Assembly: GCF_036884275.1 (NCBI RefSeq)
Contig: NZ_CP145607.1
Location: forward strand, 124,001 to 188,000
Direction of reading: 5' to 3'
DNA: 64,000 bases
DNA from: Sphingomonas kaistensis
GTDB taxonomy: Bacteria > Pseudomonadota > Alphaproteobacteria > Sphingomonadales > Sphingomonadaceae
Below, one piece after another: positions 46,713 to 58,364 of the stretch; positions within the stretch are counted from its first letter, which is position 1, and each line of letters starts with the position of its first letter. The notes under the pieces were generated by a model. That model did not search any database, was not told where the DNA came from, and worked only from the letters and a program-made list of their open reading frames with translations. The translations under genes were made by a program, and so were the position numbers.

Positions 46713-48091
46713 GATGCGGCGCCCCCTGCCACTCGCTCGACCACCGACGCAAGGCCGATACCGTTGGATGCCTTGACCAGCACGGCGTCGCCCGGGGCGA
46801 GCCGTGCAAGGAGCGCGTCGGCAGCCTCGGCGGCATTGGCGACCAGCGTCACCGGCAGCTTGCCGCCCAGCGCTTGCGCCAGGGGCCGCGTCGCATCGCC
46901 GACCAGGATAAGTTCGGCCAGCCCCGCGTCGAGCACCGCCGGCGCAAGGCCCGCATGCGCTTCGTCGCTGTGGGTCCCGAGCTCCAGCATGGTGCCGAGC
47001 ACCGCCAGCCGCCGCCCGTCGACCCGCTCGGCCCCAAGGGTCTTGAGCGTCGCCGCCATGCTGGCCGGGTTGGCATTGTAGCTTTCGTCGATCAGCAGCG
47101 CGGTGCCGCCGCCGACCTTGACCAGGTGCCGCTCGCCGCGACCTTTAAGACCGCCCATGTCGCCCAGCGCCAGGCCGGCCGCGGCCAGATCGGCCCCCGC
47201 CGCGTCCACTGCCGCCAGCACCGCCAGGCTGTTGCCCACCCAATGCTCGCCCGGCTGGGCGATGGTGAAGGTGAGATCGGCGCTTTGCAGCCGGGCGGTG
47301 ACCAGGCTTCCGCCCTTGTCGCCGCGCACCGCGTGCAGCGCGGTGACGTCCGCATCGCCCGATCCGAAGGTGACGCTGGTTTCGGCATGGCGCCGCGCGG
47401 CCTTGAGCAGGCGGTCGCGATACGGCGTATCGTTGGGGATGATCGCGGTGCCGTCGGGCTCCAGCCCTTCGAAGATCTCGCCCTTGGCGTCGGCGATCGC
47501 TTCCATGCTGCCGAGATTCTCGATGTGCGCGGGAGCGATGGCGGTGACTAGGGCGACATGCGGCCGCACCAGCCGGGTCAGCGCGGCGATCTCGCCCCGA
47601 TTGTTCATCCCCATCTCGAACACGCCATAAACACTGTCGCGCGGCATGCGGGCAAGGCTGAGCGGCACACCGGTATGGTTGTTGTAGCTCTTGACCGAGT
47701 GGTGGACCTTGCCCGGATGGCGGCGAGCAAGGGCGGCGGCAAGCGCTTCCTTGGTGCTGGTCTTGCCGACCGAGCCGGTCACGCCGAAGACCTTGCCGGT
47801 CATCCGCGCGCGGCTGGCGACGGCAAGCGCTTCAAGCGCCGCTGGCACGTCGTCGACCAGCACGTGAACGCCCTCGACCGGCCGGCTGACCAGCGCGGCC
47901 ACCGCACCCTTTTCGAACGCACGCGCGACAAAGTCATGCCCGTCGGCAACAGTGCCCGGCATGGCGACAAACAGGAAACCCGGCTCAACCTCGCGGCTGT
48001 CGAAGGTGACGCCGGTCACCTCGAACGGCGCAGTGGCGGTGCCGCCGGTTGCCGCCTCGATCTCGGCGGACGTCCACAGCGGCCCGCTCAT
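46700..48091 (-). CDS. murF: UDP-MurNAc-tripeptide--D-Ala-D-Ala ligase MurF
   Basis: 463 aa from ATG 48091 ([20 protein letters not shown]), overlapping the murE stop by ATGA; an in-frame ATG three codons upstream is less well placed. ATP loop [60 protein letters not shown] and [16 protein letters not shown]. It adds the Ddl product to complete the pentapeptide. Ala-rich, as expected in this GC-rich genome. Confidence 0.96.
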   Translation of the reverse strand: MSGPLWTSAEIEAATGGTATAPFEVTGVTFDSREVEPGFLFVAMPGTVADGHDFVARAFEKGAVAALVSRPVEGVHVLVDDVPAALEALAVASRARMTGKVFGVTGSVGKTSTKEALAAALARRHPGKVHHSVKSYNNHTGVPLSLARMPRDSVYGVFEMGMNNRGEIAALTRLVRPHVALVTAIAPAHIENLGSMEAIADAKGEIFEGLEPDGTAIIPNDTPYRDRLLKAARRHAETSVTFGSGDADVTALHAVRGDKGGSLVTARLQSADLTFTIAQPGEHWVGNSLAVLAAVDAAGADLAAAGLALGDMGGLKGRGERHLVKVGGGTALLIDESYNANPASMAATLKTLGAERVDGRRLAVLGTMLELGTHSDEAHAGLAPAVLDAGLAELILVGDATRPLAQALGGKLPVTLVANAAEAADALLARLAPGDAVLVKASNGIGLASVVERVAGGAASCST

Positions 48092-49515
48092 GCCGCGCAC
48101 TCCCGCGCCACCTCGGCATCGTCGAAGGGCATCACCCGCTCGCCGATCACCTGCACCGTTTCATGCCCCTTGCCCGCCAGCAGTACGATATCGCCGTCCT
48201 TCGCCTCGGCAATGGCGGCGGCGATGGCTTCGCGGCGCCCGCCGATCTCCCGCGCGCCCGGCGCTCCGGCCAGCACCGCGCGGCGGATCGCGGCGGGGTC
48301 TTCGGTGCGCGGATTGTCGTCGGTGACGATGACGAGGTCGCTGCCTTGCGCTGCCACCCGCCCCATCTCTGGCCGCTTGCCCGCATCGCGGTCGCCGCCC
48401 GCCCCGAACAGGGTGATCAGCCGGCCCTCGACATGCGGACGAAGCGCTGCGATCGCCGCTTCCAGCGCGTCAGGCGTGTGCGCGTAATCGACATAGACCG
48501 GCGCTCCCGCTGGCGTGATCACCGCCCGCTCCAGCCGCCCGCGCACCGGCGACAGGCGCCCAAGCCCGCGCAGCGTGTCGCTCCAGTTGCCCCCGGTCGC
48601 CAGCACCAGCCCCGCTGCCGCCAGCACGTTCGCCGCCTGATAAGCGCCGATCAACGGCAGCTTGAGCGTCCAGTCCTTGCCGCCGTGGCCGAGCACCAGG
48701 GTCTGGCCGAGCGGGCTTGCGGTGCGTTGCTTGAGGTCGATCGTCTCGCCCCCCGGCCCGACCGTCAGTACTTTCAGCCCACGGCGCCGCGCGCGCTCGG
48801 CGACCTTGGCGCTTTTGGGATCGCCGGTCCACACCACCGCCGTGCCGCTGCCGTCGACGACCTCGTCGAACAATCGCATCTTGGCCTCGAAATAGGCGTC
48901 CATCGTGCCGTGATAATCGAGATGATCACGCGAGAAATTGGTGAACGCGGCGGCGGAGACCGTCAGCCCCTCGCTGCGATACTGGTCGAGGCCGTGGCTC
49001 GACGCCTCGTAGGCGACGTGGCTGATGCCCATCGTCCGCAGCCCCGACATGTTGCTGAGGAAGGTAACGATGTCCGGCGTGGTCAGCCCGGTCTTGACCT
49101 GCTCGTCGGCGGTGGTGACGCCCAATGTCCCGACCGAAGCCGAACGATGCCCGGCCATACGCCACAACTGGCGGGTCATCTCGACCGTCGAGGTCTTGCC
49201 GTTGGTCCCGGTCACCGCGATCACCGTCTCGGGATAAGGCGCGAAGAACTTGGCGGCGAGCGCGGCGAAGCGCTGGCGCGGCTCGGCATCGGCGATGTGC
49301 AGCGCGCCCTCGACCTGCGCCTCGGGCCGGGCGATCACCGCCACGGCGCCCGCCGCTATCGCCGCGGGAATAAAGTCCTCGCCGTTGCGGGTCGAGCCGC
49401 GGAAGGCGCCGAACACCGTGCCAGGGGCGACCTTGCGGTGAGCGATGGCAAAGCCGGTCACATCCACGGCAGCGGAATCGCCCGGCTGGACGTCGACGAG
49501 TTCGGACAAGCGCAT
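48088..49515 (-). CDS. murE: UDP-MurNAc-L-Ala-D-Glu--meso-diaminopimelate ligase MurE
   Basis: 475 aa. ATP loop VIAVTGTNGKTSTVEMTRQL, YEASSHGLDQYRSEG, FTNFSRDHLDYHGTMDAYFE with the carbamylated-lysine region EAKMRLF, and the DAP-specific DNPRTEDP (here TDDNPRTEDP). It adds meso-DAP, as usual in Gram-negatives. Ten bases downstream of ftsI and overlapping murF by four. Confidence 0.97.
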   Translation of the reverse strand: MRLSELVDVQPGDSAAVDVTGFAIAHRKVAPGTVFGAFRGSTRNGEDFIPAAIAAGAVAVIARPEAQVEGALHIADAEPRQRFAALAAKFFAPYPETVIAVTGTNGKTSTVEMTRQLWRMAGHRSASVGTLGVTTADEQVKTGLTTPDIVTFLSNMSGLRTMGISHVAYEASSHGLDQYRSEGLTVSAAAFTNFSRDHLDYHGTMDAYFEAKMRLFDEVVDGSGTAVVWTGDPKSAKVAERARRRGLKVLTVGPGGETIDLKQRTASPLGQTLVLGHGGKDWTLKLPLIGAYQAANVLAAAGLVLATGGNWSDTLRGLGRLSPVRGRLERAVITPAGAPVYVDYAHTPDALEAAIAALRPHVEGRLITLFGAGGDRDAGKRPEMGRVAAQGSDLVIVTDDNPRTEDPAAIRRAVLAGAPGAREIGGRREAIAAAIAEAKDGDIVLLAGKGHETVQVIGERVMPFDDAEVARECAA

Positions 49516-49525
49516 GGGGAAGCGG

Positions 49526-51238
49526 CTACTTTTCTTCGCGGACGAAGGGAAGCACTTCGCTCATGTTGGCGTCGCGCTTCATGTCGGGACGCACGCCCAG
49601 CATCGGCGCGATCCGCGACACCACCTTGCCGAAGGTCGGCGCGGCGTTCCAGCCGGCGGTGCGGAAGCCATAGGTGTCCGCCGTGCCCTTGGGCTCGTCG
49701 AGCATCACCACCATCGCATAACGCGGCTCGTCCATCGGGAACACGCCGGCGAAGCTCGTGATGTTGACGGTCTTGGAATAACGCCCGCCGATGATCTTTT
49801 CCGCGGTGCCGGTCTTGCCGCCGACACGGTAACCGATCGCATCCGCCTTCTTGCCGGTGCCCTTGGTCACCACGAGCCGCAGCAGCGCGCGCATCTTGTA
49901 GCTGGTGTCCTCGCTGAACACCCTGCGGCCCTTGGCCACGGGATGTCCGCGATCGACCTTGAGCAGGGTCGCCGGACGATAGATCCCGCCATTATAAAGC
50001 GTCGCATAACCCATCGCGAGGTGCAGCGGAGTGACCGCAATGGCGTGGCCGAAGCCGACCGTCATGGTGGTCGACAGGTCCCAGCTCGCCTTGGGAATAG
50101 TCAGCGAACGCGCGCGCTCGGGCAATTCGACCTCGACCTTGCCTAGGAAGCCCATGCCTTCGAGGAACTTGCGCATCGGATCGGTCCCCACCTGCCCGGC
50201 GATCTGCGCGGTGCCGATGTTGGAGCTTTCCATCATGATCTCGGCGACCGAGCAGGGCCGGCCGAACGGATGGGTGTCGGTGACCGCGCGGCCGTTGGGC
50301 CGCAGGAAGCGGTCGTAGCAGGGGTAGATCTGCCCCATCGACTTCACCGCTCCGGTATCGAGCGCCATGGCAACGGTGAACGGCTTGAAGGTCGATCCCA
50401 GTTCGAACACGCCCAGGGTCGCGCGGTTGAAGCGCGCTTCCTCGTTCATGTTGCCGGCGACGTTGGGATTGAGCTGCGGCAGGCTGGTCATCGCCAGCAC
50501 TTCGCCGGTGTGAATGTCGAGCAGCACGCCCGCCGCGCCCAGCGCACTGAACTGGGTTTTGGCCGCCAGCAGTTCATGCTCCAGCGCCTGCTGGACCCGC
50601 GCATTGATCGACAGGGCCAGCGGCTCGCCGCGCTTGGCGGGGTCGGACAGCGCGGCATCCATCGCCCGCTCCATTCCCGACGCGCCGTGGCCGTCGATGT
50701 TGGTGGAGCCGAGCACGTGGGCGCCCAGATCGGTCTGCGGATACAGGCGGTCGGGCTCGCGGCTCAAGGCAATGCCCGGCTCACCCAGCGCGTTCAGCGC
50801 CTGCACCAGCCGCGGCGCGGCGCGGCGGCGCAGATAGATGAATTTCTTGGCCGAATTGATCTCGGCAAGCCAGCCGGCCGGATCCTTTTCGGGCATCAGC
50901 CGCGACAATTCGACCGCGAGCGCCTTCTTGTCGCCGATCACCTTCGACGGCTGCAGCGCCACGGTCCAGCTGTCGATGGTGCGGGCGAGCGGCTGCCCAT
51001 CACGGTCGACAATGTCGCCGCGCGAAGGAAGGCTGGTCGACGCGATCGACTGGCGTCCGGCATGATCGCCGAACAGCCCGAGCCAGGTCAGCCGAAGCAC
51101 GATGGCGAGGATCACCGCGCCGAAGATCAGCATTCCGACCATCAGCCGCTGGTGCATAATGCCGAGCAGCTGGCGCCTCTGGCCGACCAGCTTCAAGCGC
51201 TCGGGCCGGGCGACAAGGGCGGGGGTCGGAGCGTTCAT
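49526..51238 (-). CDS. ftsI: Septal penicillin-binding protein FtsI (PBP3)
   Basis: 570 aa. One transmembrane anchor (RLMVGMLIFGAVILAIVLRL, about 31-50), a pedestal domain (PSRGDIVDRDGQPLA), and the transpeptidase: S282-x-x-K285 in ELGSTFKPFTVAM, SSN in MESSNIGTAQIAG, KTG in VGGKTGTAEKIIGG. It cross-links septal peptidoglycan together with FtsW. Overlaps the ftsL-like gene by four bases (ATGA). Confidence 0.97.
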   Translation of the reverse strand: MNAPTPALVARPERLKLVGQRRQLLGIMHQRLMVGMLIFGAVILAIVLRLTWLGLFGDHAGRQSIASTSLPSRGDIVDRDGQPLARTIDSWTVALQPSKVIGDKKALAVELSRLMPEKDPAGWLAEINSAKKFIYLRRRAAPRLVQALNALGEPGIALSREPDRLYPQTDLGAHVLGSTNIDGHGASGMERAMDAALSDPAKRGEPLALSINARVQQALEHELLAAKTQFSALGAAGVLLDIHTGEVLAMTSLPQLNPNVAGNMNEEARFNRATLGVFELGSTFKPFTVAMALDTGAVKSMGQIYPCYDRFLRPNGRAVTDTHPFGRPCSVAEIMMESSNIGTAQIAGQVGTDPMRKFLEGMGFLGKVEVELPERARSLTIPKASWDLSTTMTVGFGHAIAVTPLHLAMGYATLYNGGIYRPATLLKVDRGHPVAKGRRVFSEDTSYKMRALLRLVVTKGTGKKADAIGYRVGGKTGTAEKIIGGRYSKTVNITSFAGVFPMDEPRYAMVVMLDEPKGTADTYGFRTAGWNAAPTFGKVVSRIAPMLGVRPDMKRDANMSEVLPFVREEK

Positions 51239-51906
51239 TGCCGGGCTTTGGCGTCCTTGGGTTGGCTCGGGGTGGCGGAGGTCTTGGTCTTGGTCTTTGT
51301 GTCGGTCTTGGCCGCGACCTTGGCTTCGGCGACCTTGGCCGCCGGCGCCTTGGGCGCCGCCTCGGCCTTGATCACCGCGACGGGCTTAGCAGGAGCCGTG
51401 ATCAGCTTCACCGGCTGCGGCTTGATGCTGGGCGCCTTATCCACAGTTTTTTCAGGGGCTTGCGGCGCTTCACGCTTGTAGCTCGCCACCTGCATCAGGT
51501 CGCGCGCGGTCGGACCCGCCTTGGCCTCGCCGCCATCGTCGTCGGCGAGCGCAGGGCGCTGCGGCGCGGGCGCCGGGGCCGACGCCAGCACGATCGGCGC
51601 CGACGGATCGATCTTCTTGGTCGGCGCGGCCAGCGTCGCGAGCTGGAATTCTCCTTCGAGGAATTGCTGCGCCTGCGGCGCCGACAGCGCCAGCACCTTG
51701 ACGTTCCAGCTTTCAAGCTGCTCGAGGCGGCCGCGAGTGCCGATCTCGGTCTGGAGCACGCGGATGTCGCGCTGCGCGAGCACGATCCTGTTCTCGACCT
51801 GCTCTAGCGCCGCGCGCTCGGACGCGACCTTGAGGCTGACCATGTAGCAGCCGAGCGCCGTACCGGCGACCGCCGCGACCCAGCCGACTTCACGAAAACC
51901 ACGCAT
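51235..51906 (-). CDS. ftsL: FtsL-like division protein with a long Ala/Lys/Pro-rich tail
   Basis: 223 aa, about twice the usual FtsL length. Residues about 8-26 form the single transmembrane helix (VGWVAAVAGTALGCYMVSLK), followed by a short coiled coil (about 30-65: ALEQVENRIVLAQRDIRVLQ) and a tail with Lys/Ala/Pro/Thr repeats (APKAPAAKVAEAKVAAKTDT). Position between rsmH and ftsI plus the TM-coiled coil layout identify it as FtsL, although FtsL proteins are poorly conserved. It would form the FtsQLB complex. The tail could be an extended cell-wall or cytoplasm-exposed linker; its side depends on topology, which for FtsL puts the C-terminus in the periplasm. Confidence 0.85.
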   Translation of the reverse strand: MRGFREVGWVAAVAGTALGCYMVSLKVASERAALEQVENRIVLAQRDIRVLQTEIGTRGRLEQLESWNVKVLALSAPQAQQFLEGEFQLATLAAPTKKIDPSAPIVLASAPAPAPQRPALADDDGGEAKAGPTARDLMQVASYKREAPQAPEKTVDKAPSIKPQPVKLITAPAKPVAVIKAEAAPKAPAAKVAEAKVAAKTDTKTKTKTSATPSQPKDAKARQ

Positions 51907-51909
51907 CGC

Positions 51910-52890
51910 TCAGGCTGCCTTTCGGGGGAGATAAGGGGCTTCGGTACGAACCGCGCTGCGCAGTCGCGCCGAGCGGGCCCGGGGATTGATCGCCAGTTCG
52001 GCCTCGCTGGCCGCGACCGGCTTGGCGACCGCGCGGAAGGTCGGCGCGGGGCCGGCGTCGAGCATCGGGCGGTGACGCGACCCGGCCGGCGCGGCACCGC
52101 TGCGGGTGCGCAGGAACTGCTTCACGATCCGGTCCTCGAGGCTGTGAAAGGTCACTACCGCGAGCCGTCCGCCGGGCTTCAGAGCGCGCTCGGCCGCTTC
52201 GAGGCCGGCCTCGAGCTCGGCCAGCTCGGCGTTCACGTGGATGCGGATCGCCTGAAAGGTGCGGGTCGCGGGATCCGTCTTCATGCCCGCGTGCCAGCCG
52301 AGCACCTTGCGACAGATCGCCGACAGCTCGGACGTGCGGGACAAGGGCCGCGCGGCGACGATGGCGCGGGCAAGGCCGCGGGCCTTCGGCTCGTCGCCAT
52401 AATCGCGGATCACGCGAGCGATCTCGGCCTCGTCGGCGGTGTTGAGGAAATCGGCCGCGCTGGGGCCATCCTGGCTCATCCGCATGTCGAGCGGGCCATC
52501 CTCGCGAAAGGAAAAGCCACGCGCCGCCTGGTCGAGCTGCATCGAGCTGACGCCAATATCCAGCGTCACGCCGTCAACCGGCAGCAGGTCGCGCTCGGCC
52601 AACGCGTCGGCCATGCGCGAAAAGCGCTCGTGAATCAGGGTCAGCCTGGGATCCGGGACGAGTGAGGGCCCGTTGCGGATCGCATCCGGATCCTGGTCAA
52701 AGGCAATCACTCGTCCCGCCCCCGCCCGGAGCATGGCGGTGGTATAACCGCCAGCCCCGAACGTGCCGTCGACGTGCGTTTCGCCATGGGCAATAGCGAG
52801 CGCTTCGACGACTTCATCGACCAGTACCGGCAGGTGACCCGTTTTGGGCGTTAGGTCACCTTGAGCAACGGAGGGGGGATTCCCGCTCAT
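51910..52890 (-). CDS. rsmH: 16S rRNA (cytosine-1402-N4)-methyltransferase RsmH
   Basis: 326 aa. N-terminal [23 protein letters not shown]-binding [48 protein letters not shown] and [18 protein letters not shown]. It methylates C1402 of 16S rRNA. Overlaps mraZ by four bases (ATGA) and lies three bases before the ftsL-like gene. Confidence 0.96.
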   Translation of the reverse strand: MSGNPPSVAQGDLTPKTGHLPVLVDEVVEALAIAHGETHVDGTFGAGGYTTAMLRAGAGRVIAFDQDPDAIRNGPSLVPDPRLTLIHERFSRMADALAERDLLPVDGVTLDIGVSSMQLDQAARGFSFREDGPLDMRMSQDGPSAADFLNTADEAEIARVIRDYGDEPKARGLARAIVAARPLSRTSELSAICRKVLGWHAGMKTDPATRTFQAIRIHVNAELAELEAGLEAAERALKPGGRLAVVTFHSLEDRIVKQFLRTRSGAAPAGSRHRPMLDAGPAPTFRAVAKPVAASEAELAINPRARSARLRSAVRTEAPYLPRKAA

Positions 52891-53375
52891 GCGAGCCCCC
52901 GTTCCTCGAGCCGATACCGGCAGACGTCCTTCAGATCCTCGGGGATGCGATCATCGCCGAGGAGCGTTTGCGGGTTCCAGATCTGGAAGGTCTCGCCGAC
53001 CCCCAGGAACAGGGCGAGATCGGCGATCCCGCCTTTGCGGCGCATCATGGTCGGGATCAGGATGCGACCGGTGCTGTCGTAGGGCGTTTCTTCGCTGACG
53101 GCGAAAGCGAGCAGATTGCTCTGCTGATAAGCGAGCTGGGCGCCATCTTCCTGCTCGTTCTTTTCCAGCAGGCGCTCGATCTTGCTGTGCTTCAGCGCGG
53201 CGTAGGCGGGATCATAGGCGCTGAGGCAGGGAAAGGTCTCGTGCTTGGCAAGGACGATGGTGCGGGAGTCGCCGCGGCGCTCGATCACGGAGCGCAGGAA
53301 AGCGGGAACGGAGACGCGACCCTTGGCGTCGACCCCGTTCAAGGCACTTCCCTGGAACAGATGCTCCAATGCCAC
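52887..53375 (-). CDS. mraZ: Transcriptional regulator MraZ
   Basis: 162 aa from GTG 53375, chosen because GAGGGGAG lies nine bases upstream and the conserved protein begins [20 protein letters not shown]; a TTG at 53405 is in frame. It contains two AbrB-like SpoVT half-domains: [20 protein letters not shown] and [20 protein letters not shown]. MraZ forms a ring and represses the dcw operon by binding tandem TGGGN boxes. Such boxes are present at 53509-53543. First gene of the dcw cluster. Confidence 0.93.
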   Translation of the reverse strand: MALEHLFQGSALNGVDAKGRVSVPAFLRSVIERRGDSRTIVLAKHETFPCLSAYDPAYAALKHSKIERLLEKNEQEDGAQLAYQQSNLLAFAVSEETPYDSTGRILIPTMMRRKGGIADLALFLGVGETFQIWNPQTLLGDDRIPEDLKDVCRYRLEERGLA

Positions 53376-53508
53376 CGCGAAAAACTCCCCTCGCGCGGTG
53401 GACAAACCCCTCCCGTCCGCCGGAACGTGGGTTCGCCACGCACCGCCGCCGGCCCAACAACAATGGGATCAGCCCCGCGCTACAGACTGTGTGTAACGCG
53501 GGAGGGCA

Positions 53509-53553
53509 TGGGACTCAATGGGATATCATGGGAAAACGTGGGCGAAACTGGAT
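53509..53553 (+). promoter_or_regulatory. MraZ-box array (TGGGN repeats at 10-bp spacing)
   Basis: TGGGA at 53509, 53519 and 53529 and TGGGC at 53539 recur at exactly 10-bp intervals, with a degenerate TGGAT at 53549. MraZ binds TGGGN repeats with 5-bp spacers. The array is about 135-180 bp upstream of the mraZ start, so autoregulation of the dcw cluster is expected. In this window the repeats read on the strand opposite to mraZ. Confidence 0.85.
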
Positions 53554-53625
53554 TTGGGCGGTTTTCTGCGGCTTTCCTGCACCAGTAATGTCCTGACGTT
53601 CTCCTCTCGTTCTCGCTTCAAGGGC

Positions 53626-53634
53626 TGTGGATAA
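53626..53634 (-). promoter_or_regulatory. Consensus DnaA box upstream of mraZ
   Basis: TTATCCACA on the minus strand, the perfect DnaA-box consensus, about 250 bp upstream of the mraZ start and between the two TGGGN-type arrays. In a GC-rich genome such an AT-rich 9-mer is uncommon by chance, but a single box proves nothing by itself. Confidence 0.5.
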
Positions 53635-53651
53635 GTCTGTGAACACCAAAA

Positions 53652-53697
53652 TGCCAGCGAATCCCACGGCTTTTCCATGCTGGCCCACGGCCACCCA
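53652..53697 (-). promoter_or_regulatory. Second TGGNN array, sense strand of mraZ
   Basis: On the minus strand TGGGT (53693), TGGGC (53683), TGGAA (53673), TGGGA (53662) and TGGCA (53652) follow at 10, 10, 11 and 10 bp. It is looser than the first array but has the same phasing and the opposite orientation. It lies just downstream of the stop codon of the lipoprotein gene ending at 53709. Confidence 0.45.
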
Positions 53698-53708
53698 TGG
53701 CCTTTTAT

Positions 53709-54392
53709 TCAGCGGGTCAGTTCGCCGAGCAATTTCAGCACGGCTTCGCGCCGCTCAGCCTCGGGCGCCATGGCAATGTCGGCGTCGGCGACCAGGGTCG
53801 CATAGCCCTTGCCGATCCGGCACCGCGCCACCGCCCGGGTCGGCGACAGCGTGCAATTTCCGCCGGCCCGGGTGAAGGAGCCGAGGCCGGCCGCGCTGAC
53901 CGTGATCCCGCGCCCGAAATCGGTCTCGCCCGGCTCGGACCGATCATCCACCGCATCGTCGAGCGTTAGCCCCCAATGCTGAAGCAGCCCGGTATCGGGA
54001 TAGCGCAGCGGCGGACGAAAGCGGTCGCCAAGCGGGCGCTCGCTGTCGAACCGCAGCACGGGATCGCTCATCAGTACGAGCCGCCCCCCGTCCCTTACCC
54101 ATTTGTCGAGCGCCACCAGCCGTTCGGCGGTCATCGCCTGCGGCTGGACCGCCAGAAGAAGACCCTGGCGCGGCAGTTGCTCGGGCCCATCGACCGGAAC
54201 CACCGTAAAGCGGCTCTCGAGATCTTCCAGCAAGGGATTGCGGGCGGCTTCGAGCCCGAAATTTTCGCCGAACGCGATCGGCAGGCTGGTCAGCAGCGCG
54301 AGTTCCGGCTTGGCCGCACCGGCTTGCGACGCGCCGCCGCTATCGCAGGCGCCAAGCGTTGCCGCCAGCACCAGGGTCAGTCCCCGCATCAT
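53709..54392 (-). CDS. Lipoprotein with a GldG-like/DUF4350-type domain
   Basis: 227 aa. Lipoprotein signal MMRGLTLVLAATLGAC with lipobox LGAC. The mature part (LALLTSLPIAFGENFGLEAA; LVALDKWVRDGGRLVLMSDP) resembles the uncharacterised GldG/DUF4350-type domain, a flavodoxin-like fold often seen in envelope-associated or ABC-linked proteins. A cysteine pair (GGNCTLSPTRAVARCRIG) might form a disulphide. The first ATG overlaps the stop of the small TM protein gene upstream. Function not known. Confidence 0.65.
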   Translation of the reverse strand: MMRGLTLVLAATLGACDSGGASQAGAAKPELALLTSLPIAFGENFGLEAARNPLLEDLESRFTVVPVDGPEQLPRQGLLLAVQPQAMTAERLVALDKWVRDGGRLVLMSDPVLRFDSERPLGDRFRPPLRYPDTGLLQHWGLTLDDAVDDRSEPGETDFGRGITVSAAGLGSFTRAGGNCTLSPTRAVARCRIGKGYATLVADADIAMAPEAERREAVLKLLGELTR

Positions 54393-54619
54393 TGCTTGGG
54401 CGGCGGGTCGGCCACGTTTTCCGCGCCCGAACCGGGCGCCACGCCAAGCTCCGCCAGCGGATCGCTCGGCGGTTCGGCAAGGTTGGTAACCTCGTTGCTG
54501 GGCTCCGGCTTTTCCTCGTTGCTGGTGATGGCGGTGCCGATCAACACCATCAAGAAGACAAAGGCCAGGCCCGTCAGGCCATAGCGGATGCGCTGAATTG
54601 CGGTTCCTCCCACCCCCAT
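54389..54619 (-). CDS. Small single-pass membrane protein
   Basis: 76 aa. One transmembrane helix (YGLTGLAFVFLMVLIGTAIT, about 13-32) and a Pro/Glu/Ser-rich periplasmic or cytoplasmic tail (EKPEPSNEVTNLAEPPSDPL). Overlaps the lipoprotein gene downstream (ATGA), so both are probably made together. Family not recognised. Confidence 0.65.
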   Translation of the reverse strand: MGVGGTAIQRIRYGLTGLAFVFLMVLIGTAITSNEEKPEPSNEVTNLAEPPSDPLAELGVAPGSGAENVADPPPKQ

Positions 54620-54698
54620 GCCTTCAAACTATGGCAACCGTTGGGCTTTGCAAGTGTTCGCCATTGACGGTTCATGTTGCGCCCGCGAAAGGCCCCTG

Positions 54699-55106
54699 AT
54701 GACTACTCGCTTTCCCCTCCTCCTGGCGCTCGGCGCCGCTCTCACGCTCTCCGCCTGCAACGACGGTGGTCATACCATTGTCCAGCAGGGGCCCACCGAT
54801 ACGATGGCGAATGAAATCGCCAACGCCGCCCCGGTCGAGCTTCCCCCATCGATCGCCGCCAGCAAGACCTATCGCTGCGACGGCAACAAGGTGGTCGAGA
54901 TCGACTGGACCGAACAGGGCGGCAAGCCCGCCGGCGCCAACTTCCGGGTCGGCGCGGACACGGTCGAATCCACCGTCACCACGGCGCCGGCCGAAGGCAC
55001 CGGCCCCTACACCGGCGCCGACGGTGCTGCGGTCAGCGGGACCAAGGATGCGTCGAGCGTCCAGGTCACCGTCCCCGGCGAAAGCGCCATCACCTGCCGC
55101 GCCTGA
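54699..55106 (+). CDS. MliC-like lipoprotein (possible lysozyme inhibitor)
   Basis: 135 aa from ATG 54699 (MTTRFPLLLALGAALTLSAC), with lipobox LSAC. The mature domain has a Cys pair spanning it (TYRCDGNKVVEIDW near residue 63 and SAITCRA at the end) and a beta-rich core, the layout of MliC/PliC periplasmic inhibitors of C-type lysozyme. The resemblance is at pattern level only; the characteristic SG-x-x-Y-type loop reads EGTGPYTGADG here. An upstream in-frame ATG (54618) would add an implausible leader. A terminator follows at 55133-55165. Confidence 0.65.
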   Translation: MTTRFPLLLALGAALTLSACNDGGHTIVQQGPTDTMANEIANAAPVELPPSIAASKTYRCDGNKVVEIDWTEQGGKPAGANFRVGADTVESTVTTAPAEGTGPYTGADGAAVSGTKDASSVQVTVPGESAITCRA

Positions 55107-55132
55107 GCCCGGCATTCCCTCGAACCCTTCAG

Positions 55133-55165
55133 AACCCCGGCGCTCACCCGCCGGGGTTCCTCTTT
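55133..55165 (+). terminator. Rho-independent terminator
   Basis: AACCCCGGCG / CGCCGGGGTT stem with loop CTCACC followed by CCTCTTT, 26 bp after the stop of the MliC-like gene. Confidence 0.85.
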
Positions 55166-55258
55166 GGCCTCGACTACTCGGCTGAAGACCAGCGCTATAA
55201 CGCCCTAAACCTGCTGGTAAGAACTGGCGGCTAGACCTTCCTCGACAGAGGAATGGTC

Positions 55259-56080
55259 ATGCGCATCCTGCTCTTCGCTTTCGCACTGCTGCAATCGACG
55301 ATCGGCACCGCCGCCATTTTCGGCTCGGACGACCGCACGGCGGTGTCGTCGCGAAGTGCCGAGAGCCGAGCCGTCGGCACCGCCCTCTACGGCAATCGCC
55401 AGACAACCGCCTTTCTGGTCGACAGATGCTTCGCGGTCACCTCGCAGCACCTCGTCAGCACGGTCGCCAGCCCGCTCGGCGCGTCCGTGACGCTGACCTT
55501 CGGCCGCTTCCAGGTCGGCGCGCGCGCGGTCCGCGCCGGGCACGTCGAGCGCGAACAGCACGGGTACCGTGACGACTGGCTGCTGCTTCAACTCGACCGT
55601 TGCCAGCGCAAGGGGCCGGTGCTCGAACTCGCCGACGAGGCGGCGACCCGGCCCGTGCTTCTTCTCCAGACGGGTTTCGAGCTCACCGCCGTCGGCTTTC
55701 CCCTGGATCGCGACCGCTTAGTCGCCGATCCCACCTGCCGCATTCGGGTCGCGCATTCCTATGGCCTCCTCAACGATTGCGCGGCGCAGCCTGGCTCTTC
55801 GGGCAGTCCGCTGATCGCCCGCAAGGGCCGGCGGCTGATCGCCTATGCGATCCAGTCGGGCGCCATTGCGACCGACGAGGCCGAGGCGTTCACGACCGAA
55901 CGCGCCAACGTCGCGACGCCGATCGCCGCGGTTCGCCAGGCCCTGCTGGAAGAACGCTACCGGCTCGCGATGGACGCGGGCGCGGGTCGCCGCCTGAAGG
56001 TGCGAATGGCGGCCGCGTCCCGGTCGCCGCAGGTCCGGTCCCGGCCGGCCATCGTCGCTGCCACCGCCGCGCTTCGTTAA
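55259..56080 (+). CDS. Exported trypsin-like serine protease (S1 fold)
   Basis: 273 aa from ATG 55259; the in-frame ATG at 55253 sits directly on AGAGGA, which is well placed for 55259. Signal peptide [19 protein letters not shown]. Candidate catalytic triad: H64 (FAVTSQHLV), D105/D106 ([11 protein letters not shown]) and S181 ([11 protein letters not shown]). The motifs are looser than in classical trypsins but in the right order and spacing. A basic tail (residues about 240-273) is unusual. Probably periplasmic or secreted; substrate unknown. It is followed 58 bp later by purL, with no clear functional link. Confidence 0.75.
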   Translation: MRILLFAFALLQSTIGTAAIFGSDDRTAVSSRSAESRAVGTALYGNRQTTAFLVDRCFAVTSQHLVSTVASPLGASVTLTFGRFQVGARAVRAGHVEREQHGYRDDWLLLQLDRCQRKGPVLELADEAATRPVLLLQTGFELTAVGFPLDRDRLVADPTCRIRVAHSYGLLNDCAAQPGSSGSPLIARKGRRLIAYAIQSGAIATDEAEAFTTERANVATPIAAVRQALLEERYRLAMDAGAGRRLKVRMAAASRSPQVRSRPAIVAATAALR

Positions 56081-56138
56081 GCGCGCAGCCCCTCCTTGCG
56101 GATTGGCTAGTGAGCCGCGCCCCGCTAAGGCGCCGCTC

Positions 56139-58360
<2,222 letters not shown>

Positions 58361-58364
<4 letters not shown>

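Larger units (their letters stand above)
53376..53708 (-). other. Upstream region of the dcw cluster
   Basis: 333 bp between the lipoprotein gene (ending 53709) and mraZ, both on the minus strand. It holds no gene; it carries the two TGGGN-type arrays and a DnaA box described separately, and presumably the dcw promoter, which I cannot place with confidence. Confidence 0.6.
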
